Source: CAZYPH01 sp964649095 (GTDB lineage: Bacteria > Bdellovibrionota > UBA1018 > UBA923). Taken from it: a stretch of DNA of 21,568 bases. Location of the stretch: contig CAZYPH010000031.1 of the NCBI GenBank assembly GCA_964649095.1, positions 1 through 21,568 of the forward strand, in the 5' to 3' direction. Made by a program: the position numbers and the translations under genes. Below the pieces are notes generated by a model, which was given only the letters and a program-made list of their open reading frames with translations, did not search any database and was not told the DNA's origin. This document shows, piece after piece, positions 15,090-21,568 of the stretch (its first letter is position 1; the number at the start of each line of letters is the position of its first letter).

Positions 15090-17201
15090 ATGAAAGACGG
15101 TCACAAGTTTTCATTAGTTATTACAGTAAAAAGCCAAAGCGAAAGTGGCACCAAAACGTTTCGATTTCATCAGAATCGTATCGTTATTGGTTCTGCACAT
15201 TCTTGTGATCTGAGGCTAGATGGTAACTCGGTCTCGGCCATTCATGCGGTGATTGAGTTACAGAATGCGTCGAATAATTTTCATAAACAGAATAAATTGA
15301 ATCCCACCAATTCTTTTGATGTCGTGCTTTATGATTTAGCCAGTGAAACGGGCACACTGATCGGAACACGCCCCATCGTACAAGAGGTTATTGATCCTAA
15401 CGATCAGGTCGTGATTGGGAATTACCTAATACAGGCTTCTCTTGTGGGTATTACTCAGGCCGCCAAAACCACAGCGCCAAGCCCGACACCTAAACCAGTT
15501 GAAATGTCAGATGGCGCAAACAATGCCCCGACGCAATTGCGTTCGATTAGTTTGGTTGTAGATGCTGCCGAAGAGTCTGCTGTTGTCTCGTCACCAAACG
15601 TTTTGGCAAAGGCCGTGCGCAGCGAGCGGCCGCTTGAAGACACACGGCCGTTATTGCTCGAAGATACTGTTTCAGCGATTGATCTCTTTCAATCGTCGTC
15701 CGAGCGCTCGCTCGAAGTCGTGAGCCTATATTGCGGAACCATCACTGACGTAAATCATTTTCGACAAAAAAAGATACGTTTTGCGTCCAAAAAAAATGCC
15801 GATCTTTTTGCGCCAAAACTGCAACAGTATCCCGATAGCGGCGTTGATTTGTTATCGTCGCAGAACAAAACAAACGATATTTACGCACTCAATTTAATTC
15901 CTGAAATGACAGGTCTTGTAAGTGAGAATGGCCATTTAAAGAACGTCAGTGAATATTTCACCAACGGCAGTAGTGCTTTAAAGACGATTGAAATTAACGA
16001 AAACTCATTTGCGAAAATAAATATAAAAGATTTACAGCTTTTTATTCACATTGCCCCTGCGCCACCGAAACAAATACGCTCCCGTTTGTTTGAAAACGAT
16101 CCGTTTTTTCTTAAAATCATGCTCTCGTCGTTGTTGTTTACGATTGCAGCACTCGTGGGCATATCGCGCATGGTCGTCGAGCCCCGCATTGAAATTGAGG
16201 AGATCCCTGAGCGCGTCGCAACTATTCTGTATGAACCAAAAAAAATCGAACCACCTCAACCCAAGCCAATCCCAGAGCCTGAAAAACAGCCTCCCGCGGT
16301 TGCGAAGGTGGATTTAGAGAAAACACTTCCGACCAAAAAAATCACCGAAAACCGCGCAGCCCCTACACCCAAATCAAAGACGCAGCCCATTGCCCGCTCT
16401 GCACGCATGTCAGGGCAAGAGGGTGAGGGCGCCAAAGCGCGTGGCGTAGAAGGGCGTCGCGGTGAAGCTAACGCACCCAATCGTGCCACACCACAAAGTT
16501 TAGCGAAGCGTCCCGGTGAGGCCAAAACCCCTACAAACAAGGCACAACTCAATAATGGCAATAGCCAAGTGCAGGGCATGGGTGTGGTGGATTTGTTTAA
16601 GTCAGACGGCGGTAGTTTATCAAAAATATTAGCTGCCGGTTCTGGTGCGCAGGCGGGTGGCGATAAACTTGAGGGTTATAGCGGATTTGTTTCGAAAGGC
16701 AATCAAGGTCTAGCGGCTCAAGGGCTTGGGCAGGGTGGTGGTGGAGAATCACAGGGTCTCGGTGGCCTCTCTGTTAAAGGCCATGGCGGCGGATCAAAAG
16801 GCACTGGTCTAGGCGCCTTGGGCTCAGGCGGCAATATGTTGGGAGGGTCTGGTAAAATTATGGTCGATGGAAGCGGTATCGGTGAGCCTGTGGTGTTGGG
16901 TGCGATTGATACTGATGCCATCGCGCGCGCCATCGCCCGTCACCGCGATGAGATTAAATACTGTTACGAAAAAGAGATCAACGCCGAGAATCCTAACCTC
17001 GCAGGACGCGTGTCCGTAAAATTTGTAATCGGCGGCAGTGGTATTGTTTCCACAGCACAAGTGGCTAGCACGACACTGAATAATGCAAACGTCGAACAGT
17101 GTGTGATTGGTGTGATTAAACGTATTCAATTTCCACCTATAAAAGGTGGTGGTATCGCTGAGGTAACCAATCCATTTGTATTTAAAAATTCTAATCAATA
17201 A
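15090..17201 (+). CDS. gltG: GltG-like FHA - TM - AgmX/PglI C-terminal domain protein
   Basis: 703 aa in four parts. Residues 1-120 form a cytoplasmic FHA domain (RIVIGSAHSCDLRLDG at 30-45, SAIH at 49-52, DLASETGTLI). A middle region of unknown fold runs to about 338. A single TM segment (about 341-359) leads to a periplasmic arm: Pro-rich (EPPQPKPIPEPEKQPP), then basic and Gly-rich with many GLG, GGG and GSGG runs. The last ~110 residues are the AgmX/PglI C-terminal domain, a TonB-C-like fold (IKYCYEKEI, LAGRVSVKFVIGGSG, and a FPP...NPFVF ending). This is the layout of GltG in Myxococcus, thought to stretch through the periplasm and couple an inner-membrane proton-driven motor to outer-membrane partners. 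GGGGA precedes the ATG by about 9 nt. The FHA phosphopeptide-binding residues are partly changed (see findings). Confidence 0.85.
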   Translation: MKDGHKFSLVITVKSQSESGTKTFRFHQNRIVIGSAHSCDLRLDGNSVSAIHAVIELQNASNNFHKQNKLNPTNSFDVVLYDLASETGTLIGTRPIVQEVIDPNDQVVIGNYLIQASLVGITQAAKTTAPSPTPKPVEMSDGANNAPTQLRSISLVVDAAEESAVVSSPNVLAKAVRSERPLEDTRPLLLEDTVSAIDLFQSSSERSLEVVSLYCGTITDVNHFRQKKIRFASKKNADLFAPKLQQYPDSGVDLLSSQNKTNDIYALNLIPEMTGLVSENGHLKNVSEYFTNGSSALKTIEINENSFAKINIKDLQLFIHIAPAPPKQIRSRLFENDPFFLKIMLSSLLFTIAALVGISRMVVEPRIEIEEIPERVATILYEPKKIEPPQPKPIPEPEKQPPAVAKVDLEKTLPTKKITENRAAPTPKSKTQPIARSARMSGQEGEGAKARGVEGRRGEANAPNRATPQSLAKRPGEAKTPTNKAQLNNGNSQVQGMGVVDLFKSDGGSLSKILAAGSGAQAGGDKLEGYSGFVSKGNQGLAAQGLGQGGGGESQGLGGLSVKGHGGGSKGTGLGALGSGGNMLGGSGKIMVDGSGIGEPVVLGAIDTDAIARAIARHRDEIKYCYEKEINAENPNLAGRVSVKFVIGGSGIVSTAQVASTTLNNANVEQCVIGVIKRIQFPPIKGGGIAEVTNPFVFKNSNQ

Positions 17202-17221
17202 CGAGAGTATATCAGACAATT

Positions 17222-17929
17222 ATGACGAACATACTTCAGTACCCTACTCAAAACCTCTATGCTTTTGTAGATTTGGCTTTTCCAGTTGGCGTGAAAGTTT
17301 TGATGTCTATTATTTGCGGTGGCTTAATTGGCATTGAGCGAGAGTTAAAAAGCAAACCCGCAGGCATCAAAACCAATATTCTAATTTGTCTGGGCGCCAC
17401 ATTATATTCAGAAATATCTATATTAAACTCTCAGACATTTATTGGGGATGGTTATCACGGTGACCCTTCGCGTGTTGCGGCTCAAATTGTTTCGGGTATT
17501 GGTTTTCTTGGTGCCGGTGCCATTCTTCAATCACGCGCTAGCGTAGTAGGCCTTACTACGGCAGCTACGATGTGGGTTGTTGCTGCGATTGGCACGTGTA
17601 TTGGGTGTGGTTATCCGCTGGTCGCTTTTATTTTTACGATGACTGTGTTGTTTACGCTTCTTGCAATTGATCGGGTGGAGAATCGTTTCTTAAGTCGTTC
17701 CGGAACGAAGGCCGTAGAGATAATTTTTGACGATGTGGATGGCAGTGTGCGCGCAGCCATCGATCAGGTTATGACCCAAAATCAAATTGGGCTCGATGAC
17801 TTTGACATTCGAACGCTAGGGCAAACAACGACCTTGCATATGCAGTACAGCGTGGCCACCACGACACATAAACGATTTATATTGGGCTTGTGGACCATCA
17901 AAGGCATCAAAGAAGTACGCCAAGTCTAA
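17222..17929 (+). CDS. MgtC/SapB-family inner-membrane protein
   Basis: 235 aa. The MgtC domain fills residues 20-150: CGGLIGIERELKSKPAGIKT at 32-51, DPSRVAAQIVSGIGFLGAG at 81-99 with the family Asp-Pro-x-Arg and Gly-rich run, and GLTTAATMWVVAAIG at 110-124, with about four or five TM helices. The C-terminal ~75 residues (from about 160) are soluble and look like the ACT-like tail of longer MgtC proteins. In other bacteria members affect magnesium or envelope homeostasis and survival inside host cells, partly by acting on the F1Fo ATPase; the role here is not known. It starts 20 nt after the GltG-like gene with no terminator between, so it may share the transcript. RBS is weak. Confidence 0.9.
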   Translation: MTNILQYPTQNLYAFVDLAFPVGVKVLMSIICGGLIGIERELKSKPAGIKTNILICLGATLYSEISILNSQTFIGDGYHGDPSRVAAQIVSGIGFLGAGAILQSRASVVGLTTAATMWVVAAIGTCIGCGYPLVAFIFTMTVLFTLLAIDRVENRFLSRSGTKAVEIIFDDVDGSVRAAIDQVMTQNQIGLDDFDIRTLGQTTTLHMQYSVATTTHKRFILGLWTIKGIKEVRQV

Positions 17930-17946
17930 CGAGATTTAATAAAATT

Positions 17947-18747
17947 ATGGGTAAACTATATTCCATCCGCGCCTATCATATTGCCGAGCGTTTGCGCTTG
18001 AAAGAGTTGCGTGATCGTTTGCATTATACTCCAAGAGAGTTTTCGAACTACGAAATGGTGGTTCAGTTGCCCGGTGATGAGGCCTATTTATTGTTCTATA
18101 AATTTGGTGCGGTCGTATTTTGTAATGTGCCAGAGCGGGATATCGAATTTGAGCTGACACGATTGTCCGAATTCCGTTCTGCCGTCGATGCGAATCGAAC
18201 CCAAGATAACTTTCTGATCGAAGTCACTAACGAGGGCCAAAACAAGGCCATGTTTGATCGTTTGCAAGTGAACAACCTCACGTACGATTGCATCAAAATC
18301 GGCTCTGTTCTACTGGCTCAGAGCACTGCGTTAGAATATTACGAAATTCTAATAGAAAATTTATTAGAGAAAGTAAGTCGTTTCTCGCGATCGCTAGAAC
18401 GTGAGGGTAAGTATTTTGAAAAGAGCGAAGACTTATTAAAGTTTATTGGGCTTTGCCTTACTACCCGACAAGATATTATTTCTAATCTATATATTGTCGA
18501 TAGCCCTGATGAGGTTTGGGAGAACAACGAACTAGAGCGGCAGTTCACCGATCTTAAAACAATTTTTGATATCGACGTGCGTTACCGCGCATTAGAGCAT
18601 AAAATCGAAATTATTCAGGAGAGTATTGAAATTATCGTCGATCTAACAATTTCTAGACGCAATGCATTACTAGAGTTGGCAATCATTGGTTTGATTGCCA
18701 TTGAGATTGTGATTTCGATTTTTTCAAATTTTAGTAAACATTTTTAA
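17947..18747 (+). CDS. RMD1/YagE (DUF155) family protein with C-terminal TM anchor
   Basis: 266 aa from ATG 17947. An in-frame ATG at 17890 would overlap MgtC by 40 nt and add residues that do not look like the family. The DUF155 domain shows LLFYKFGAVVFCNVPERDIE at 48-67, AQSTALEYYE, and the helical stretch with EKSEDLLKFIG and TTRQDIISNLYIVDSPDE. A single TM segment lies at the extreme C-terminus (about 243-262, LELAIIGLIAIEIVISIF), followed by SKHF, so it would be tail-anchored with the body in the cytoplasm. Yeast relatives (Rmd1, Rmd8, Rrg1/Mrx10) are mitochondrial or sporulation-linked; the bacterial function is unknown. It is 17 nt downstream of MgtC and presumably co-transcribed. Confidence 0.85.
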   Translation: MGKLYSIRAYHIAERLRLKELRDRLHYTPREFSNYEMVVQLPGDEAYLLFYKFGAVVFCNVPERDIEFELTRLSEFRSAVDANRTQDNFLIEVTNEGQNKAMFDRLQVNNLTYDCIKIGSVLLAQSTALEYYEILIENLLEKVSRFSRSLEREGKYFEKSEDLLKFIGLCLTTRQDIISNLYIVDSPDEVWENNELERQFTDLKTIFDIDVRYRALEHKIEIIQESIEIIVDLTISRRNALLELAIIGLIAIEIVISIFSNFSKHF

Positions 18748-18764
18748 TTTATATATAATTGTTT

Positions 18765-18770
18765 TATAAT
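18765..18770 (+). promoter_or_regulatory. Candidate -10 for the nucleoid-protein gene
   Basis: A perfect TATAAT at 18765-18770 lies 44 nt before the ATG at 18814, between AATTG and CAATT half-sites (AATTG at 18757-18761, CAATT at 18773-18777). No convincing -35 is seen; the upstream bases are T-rich and lie at the end of the RMD1 gene. Called by eye. Confidence 0.35.
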
Positions 18771-18813
18771 ATCAATTGGTCTGTATGAGTTTTAACAATT
18801 CCGAGGAAACCCA

Positions 18814-19095
18814 ATGACTAAAGCCGATTTAGTACTCATCATCTCTGAAAAAACAAAACTGCACCACCGCCAAGCAGAGGCTATAGTGAACCGGGTGTTT
18901 GATCTCATGTCCGAAGCGTTGAAGCGTGATGACCGTATCGAAATCCGTGGTTTTGGCACTTTTGTGAATCGTAGTTACGGAAGCTATCGCGGTCGTAATC
19001 CAAAAACTGGTGAGTTGGTAGACGTACAACCAAAACGTGTACCGTTTTTCAAAGTCGGCAAAGAGCTCAAAGAAAAAGTAGATCAGAAAAAATAA
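18814..19095 (+). CDS. HU/IHF-family DNA-bending protein, IHF-beta-like
   Basis: 93 aa, standard length for the family. MTKADLV at the N-terminus, then RIEIRGFGTF at 41-50, and GRNPKTGE at 60-67 at the tip of the DNA-binding arm with the intercalating Pro at P63, then VPFFKVGKELKEKV at 76-89. The wording RIEIRGFGTF and FKVGKELK is closer to IHF-beta than to HU, but beyond the gamma- and alpha-Proteobacteria the division is blurred and I leave the symbol blank. It bends DNA and organises nucleoprotein complexes in the cytoplasm. The RBS GAGGA (18803-18807) is 6 nt before the ATG, and the leader holds a TATAAT. It is probably transcribed separately from MgtC and RMD1. Confidence 0.95.
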   Translation: MTKADLVLIISEKTKLHHRQAEAIVNRVFDLMSEALKRDDRIEIRGFGTFVNRSYGSYRGRNPKTGELVDVQPKRVPFFKVGKELKEKVDQKK

Positions 19096-19138
19096 TACCG
19101 CTCGACGTTATCTAATCGGCCGGCGCGGGCGAACTGAC

Positions 19139-19969
19139 CTAACCCAGCACCGCAATAATCACAGCCGCTAACACCAATCGGTACCACGTGAACCAGACTA
19201 GGCGGTTGTGTTGATTAATCCAGCGCAGTGCATGTAACGCGAGTATGCCGAACACCACACTCGCCGCAAAACCCGAAATCAGTTGCGTAAGCAGCGCGTT
19301 GTTCGATGCCGCATCGATATCTTTTAGTACTTTACTCATTTTCAGCAGCCCCGCACTGGCAATGAGCGGTGTCGACATCATGAAAGAAAAGCGCGCCGCG
19401 TCGCTTCGTTTGCGACCCAAAAAAAGAGCGGCTGTAATCGTAACACCCGAGCGCGACACACCAGGAATTAACGCCAACGCCTGAGCACAACCAATCAAAA
19501 GAGCCAATCCGAGGGTCCAGGTTGTGCCCGCACGTTCAGGGGTAGCCATCAACTGATTATGTTTGCGCTCTGCCAGCCATAAAAGAATTCCAAAAAATGC
19601 TAACGTAAAGGCGCTGAGTATCGGCGAACGCAAATTGGTTTCAATCCAATCATGCGTAAATAAGCCAATAATACCCGCAGGCAAACATCCCACAGCGATG
19701 TGCAAAAGATTAAACTCGGCACTACGCGTATTAAGATTTTTTCTAAAATTTTCTAGTCGAAAGAGCTGTAACCACTCGTGCCGGTAAAAAAAAAGCACGA
19801 CACTCAGTGTCCCTAGGTGCAGTACCGTATCAAACGCCAGGCCCGGATCTTCAAATTGAAATAAGTGCGGCACGACTAACAGGTGTGCTGACGAACTAAT
19901 TGGTAAAAACTCCGCCAACCCTTGAACGGCGCCTAACAATAAACCAACCAATACATCGTAAGTTAACAT
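19139..19969 (-). CDS. uppP: Undecaprenyl-diphosphatase UppP (BacA)
   Basis: 276 aa, normal length. It removes a phosphate from undecaprenyl diphosphate at the periplasmic face of the inner membrane, recycling the lipid carrier for peptidoglycan and surface polysaccharides; overexpression gives bacitracin resistance in other bacteria. The two family motifs are present: GLAEFLPISSSAHL at 17-30 (Glu20, the SSS run and His29) and PGVSRSG in the second half, with about eight TM helices. It converges on the nucleoid-protein gene with 43 nt between stops and no obvious terminator hairpin. A TATACT -10-like hexamer lies only 7 nt before the ATG with no Shine-Dalgarno, so a leaderless transcript is possible (see findings). 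Confidence 0.97.
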   Translation of the reverse strand: MLTYDVLVGLLLGAVQGLAEFLPISSSAHLLVVPHLFQFEDPGLAFDTVLHLGTLSVVLFFYRHEWLQLFRLENFRKNLNTRSAEFNLLHIAVGCLPAGIIGLFTHDWIETNLRSPILSAFTLAFFGILLWLAERKHNQLMATPERAGTTWTLGLALLIGCAQALALIPGVSRSGVTITAALFLGRKRSDAARFSFMMSTPLIASAGLLKMSKVLKDIDAASNNALLTQLISGFAASVVFGILALHALRWINQHNRLVWFTWYRLVLAAVIIAVLG

Positions 19970-20012
19970 AGCTCGAGTATACCGGCTATTTTCAGGGAAT
20001 AGAAGTAGGGCT

Positions 20013-20055
20013 AGCGCACCTGGTTGTTAGTTTAATCATAACGACCAGGTGCGCT
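20013..20055. terminator. Strong intergenic hairpin between hsp20 and uppP
   Basis: AGCGCACCTGGT (20013-20024) and ACCAGGTGCGCT (20044-20055) pair perfectly over 12 bp. The stem continues inward with a T-G wobble and GTTA/TAAC, closing a 9-nt loop, for 17 pairs in all. It lies about 35 nt past the small heat-shock gene's stop and about 45 nt before the uppP start. Read on the minus strand, no U-run follows; on the plus strand the stem is followed only by TTTATC. It could end the hsp20 message with help from another factor, protect its 3' end, or act on uppP. Confidence 0.6.
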
Positions 20056-20091
20056 TTATCGATTAAGAGACTCGGGTAGGAATCTCAGGTT

Positions 20092-20553
20092 TTACTTCAC
20101 ACTAATCTGCCGCGCTCGTGTGCTGCCCGATTTTGGAATCGTGATATGCAACACGCCCGCATCATAACGCGCTTCAACGCGTTCCGCGTCGACCGGTGTC
20201 GGAAACGTAAACGATCGCGAAAAAGACCCGTAGTAAAACTCCGAGAAGTGGCGCTTGTGATCGTCTTCTTTTTTCACTTCTTCTTTGCGTTCACCCGAGA
20301 TTGTGAGTTGCCCTTCATGAAGATCAATTTTAATTTGATCTTTTTCAACGCCCGGCAAATCTACTTTCACCGCGTATTGGTTCTTGGTTTCGCTGATTTC
20401 ACAGTGGGGATTGTACAAGACCGGCCCTGTGTCGCCGCGCGATGGACGGGCCACTGACCAATCATCAAAGAGCCGCTCTACCGCTCTCTGAAACTGATTG
20501 TCTCGTAATGATCCGAATACACTACCGCGCCATAAATCAAGTGGGTGACTCAT
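20092..20553 (-). CDS. Small heat-shock protein (Hsp20/alpha-crystallin family)
   Basis: 153 aa, the normal length of a class A-type bacterial sHsp, an ATP-independent cytoplasmic chaperone that holds unfolding proteins for DnaK. The alpha-crystallin domain spans about 46-143: KVDLPGVEKDQIKIDLHEG, ISGERKEE, FYYGSFSRSFTFP, and ARYDAGVLHITIPK near the end. The C-terminal ISV serves as the I-x-I/V oligomerisation motif. An N-terminal arm of about 45 residues precedes it. A strong RBS, AAGGAG, lies 8 nt before the ATG. The leader is very AT-rich, with direct repeats and a small inverted repeat described separately. I see no CIRCE or clear sigma-32 box. Confidence 0.95.
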   Translation of the reverse strand: MSHPLDLWRGSVFGSLRDNQFQRAVERLFDDWSVARPSRGDTGPVLYNPHCEISETKNQYAVKVDLPGVEKDQIKIDLHEGQLTISGERKEEVKKEDDHKRHFSEFYYGSFSRSFTFPTPVDAERVEARYDAGVLHITIPKSGSTRARQISVK

Positions 20554-20565
20554 AAATAATGCTCC

Positions 20566-20616
20566 TTAAATATATTAATTTAAATATATATTAAATATTG
20601 TTAGGGTCTTGCCTAA
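20566..20616 (-). promoter_or_regulatory. AT-rich leader of the small heat-shock gene with repeats
   Basis: Directly upstream of the RBS are two near copies of TTAAATATAT (20566-20575 and 20580-20590, plus strand, the second TTTAAATATATA) within a run made almost only of A and T. Next to it is a 5-bp inverted repeat, TTAGG (20601-20605) and CCTAA (20612-20616), spaced by 6 nt. The A/T run would supply the -10 and melt easily; the inverted repeat may be an operator. No known heat-shock element is recognised. Confidence 0.35.
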
Positions 20617-20666
20617 ACCGTCCGTATTGAACGGCTTTGCTTCCCTACAAAAAAAATGGGGGCGTC

Positions 20667-21422
20667 TTAATTACTGTCAAGAAGGGTTGGCGTAAGTAAA
20701 ATTATTGCGGCCATCACTTGACTTACGTAGTGGCGGCTACCAGGCAGATTGTCTAAAATCCAAACATCGTGTGTGTGGTGTTTCGACAGTTGATTCTCTA
20801 ACGTTTTGGCGCCCTTGTTATAGGCAGCAATGACTAAATGCCAATCGTTAAATTGATGAAAAAGTTTTTTGAAATATAACATAGCGGCCTGGGTCGATTT
20901 TTCCGGAGAAAGCCGGTCGTCTATGTTGTCATTAACAACCAGCCCAAACGACCGAGCGGTCGCCGGAGTCAGCTGCCACAGGCCAGCCGCCCCATTCGAT
21001 TTTAGCGAGGCATGCGCTAAGTTTTTGTTCGAAATTTTTTCTCTCGAATTTTTGATGCCCGATTCTACGAATGCTACAGCCCAAAGCTCACGTGGAGTGC
21101 CATGGTTTTCTGCCGCCGATCGAATCAGCGCGCGGTAGGTACCCACTTGTTGCAAGCCACTTTGTAGCCGCGCTCGCCCTGAGCGTGAGATCAGGTATTG
21201 GTTCATGTAGTGCACGACGCGATCATCAACCACTAGGGGCACCGCAGTGCGGCCCTGAAGTCGATCCACTAACGCCGAAGCCTCAACTAGTGTGAGTGCC
21301 TGCTTGGGGGGAAACGCTTGAGGCAGAGCGTGTGTGGTGGTTGCCAATGAAAAAATCGAGGTTATACAGAACCCCACAACCAACCCCAAAGTATGAACAG
21401 CGGCAGGGCTAACTCTTACCAC
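20667..21422 (-). CDS. Secreted MltD-like lytic transglycosylase (SLT/GH23)
   Basis: 251 aa starting at GTG 21422. The longer frame begins at ATG 21476, but that ATG lies inside the preceding gene and lacks an RBS, whereas GGAGG sits 5 nt before GTG 21422 and translation from there opens straight into a signal peptide (basic VRV, hydrophobic stretch, ending near THA at 30-32). It cleaves the MurNAc-GlcNAc bond of peptidoglycan in the periplasm, forming 1,6-anhydro-MurNAc. Family motifs: catalytic E120 in VAFVES, GAAGLWQLTPATARSFGL from 144, DDRLSPEKSTQAA, and WHLVIAAYNKGAKT. No LysM repeats follow, unlike classical MltD. The gap between E120 and GAAG is about 12 residues longer than usual. 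No lipobox. Likely housekeeping wall remodelling. Confidence 0.85.
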   Translation of the reverse strand: MVRVSPAAVHTLGLVVGFCITSIFSLATTTHALPQAFPPKQALTLVEASALVDRLQGRTAVPLVVDDRVVHYMNQYLISRSGRARLQSGLQQVGTYRALIRSAAENHGTPRELWAVAFVESGIKNSREKISNKNLAHASLKSNGAAGLWQLTPATARSFGLVVNDNIDDRLSPEKSTQAAMLYFKKLFHQFNDWHLVIAAYNKGAKTLENQLSKHHTHDVWILDNLPGSRHYVSQVMAAIILLTPTLLDSN

Positions 21423-21427
21423 GTAGG

Positions 21428-21432
21428 CCTCC
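21428..21432 (-). promoter_or_regulatory. Shine-Dalgarno that fixes the GTG start of the lytic transglycosylase
   Basis: GGAGG on the minus strand, within GGGGAGG, with 5 nt to GTG 21422. It lies just past the upstream gene's TGA (21438-21436), so the two genes are separated by 13 nt and are probably co-transcribed. Confidence 0.75.
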
Positions 21433-21435
21433 CCA

Positions 21436-21568
21436 TCAACGCTGCCGCTGTCCCGTAGAGCTGTTCGCATCGTCAAACTCTATAAAACCCAATCCATCAT
21501 CTTCAGAAGCCCGCGGTTCGTTCGAAGAACTTGAAGGCTGCTCATCCACCACAATACGTGTTCGGGTG
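21436..21568 (-). CDS. C-terminal end of a gene running off the window
   Basis: An open frame enters from the right edge and ends at TGA 21438-21436. The 43 visible codons read TRTRIVVDEQPSSSSNEP and onward through ASEDDGLGFIEF to a basic end, GQRQR: an acidic, Ser-rich, probably disordered tail. It belongs directly upstream of the lytic transglycosylase on the same strand. Its coding nature is supported by the uninterrupted frame and the neat join to the next gene's RBS, but no family can be named from the tail. Confidence 0.6.
   Translation of the reverse strand, partial: TRTRIVVDEQPSSSSNEPRASEDDGLGFIEFDDANSSTGQRQR

Noticed and set aside
17890..17946. ATG 17890 as start of the RMD1 protein
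   Set aside because: It overlaps MgtC by 40 nt and adds a stretch unlike the family N-terminus.
20649..20656. Run of eight A's after the transglycosylase (T's in the transcript)
   Set aside because: No G/C-rich stem immediately precedes it on the minus strand, so not called a terminator.
1..21568. CRISPR arrays, tRNA/rRNA genes, prophage or insertion-sequence genes
   Set aside because: Looked for by eye; no evenly spaced direct repeats, no tRNA cloverleaf, no transposase or integrase motifs were seen.

Overview
This 21.6 kb window is a dense, mid-GC bacterial chromosome segment. It most resembles the former Deltaproteobacteria, in particular Bdellovibrionota and the groups that share gliding-type envelope machinery with myxobacteria. 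The assignment rests on one cluster (8732-17201): an outer-membrane beta-barrel of the myxobacterial type, two TPR proteins resembling GltE/AglT and GltD/AgmU, a CglF-like small secreted protein, and an FHA - single TM - AgmX/PglI C-terminal domain protein (GltG type). There is no transposase, integrase, phage gene, CRISPR array, tRNA or rRNA in view.

Layout. (1) 1-2.4 kb: a secreted four-cysteine protein of unknown function, a medium-chain-type acyl-CoA dehydrogenase with its own RBS, a non-coding stretch holding a tandem perfect-palindrome repeat and a rho-independent-type terminator, and a small unknown protein on the minus strand. (2) 2.5-8.7 kb: a tightly coupled three-gene plus-strand unit of an unknown seven-TM protein, an AddB-like Fe-S nuclease and an AddA-like UvrD helicase-nuclease. 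The last two form a compact recombinational-repair (AddAB/RecBCD type) enzyme. (3) 8.7-17.2 kb: the Glt-like trans-envelope operon. (4) 17.2-19.1 kb: an MgtC-family membrane protein, an RMD1/DUF155 protein with a C-terminal TM anchor, and an IHF-beta/HU-type nucleoid protein. (5) 19.1-21.6 kb, all on the minus strand: UppP, a small heat-shock protein, a MltD-like lytic transglycosylase, and the C-terminal end of a gene that runs off the window.

How the genes work together. The AddAB-like pair would process DNA double-strand ends for recombination. The Glt-like genes would build a periplasm-spanning assembly: the inner-membrane FHA/TonB-like protein reaches through the periplasm, and the TPR proteins and barrel sit at or near the outer membrane. 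The Glt partners GltH/I/J and the motor (AglRQS, TolQR-like) are not in this window, so what the complex does here (gliding, prey invasion or envelope maintenance) cannot be read from the sequence. The minus-strand genes touch the cell wall: UppP recycles the lipid carrier and the transglycosylase cuts peptidoglycan.

Several start sites were revised from the longest open frame using Shine-Dalgarno position and neighbour overlap: GTG 21422 for the transglycosylase, ATG 11177 for the long TPR protein, ATG 17947 for the RMD1 protein and ATG 2402 for the small minus-strand protein. The best candidates for something less described are the Glt-like operon and its link to MgtC/RMD1, the seven-TM gene fused into the AddAB-like operon, and the tandem palindrome. 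Nothing in the window looks like a wholly new system.
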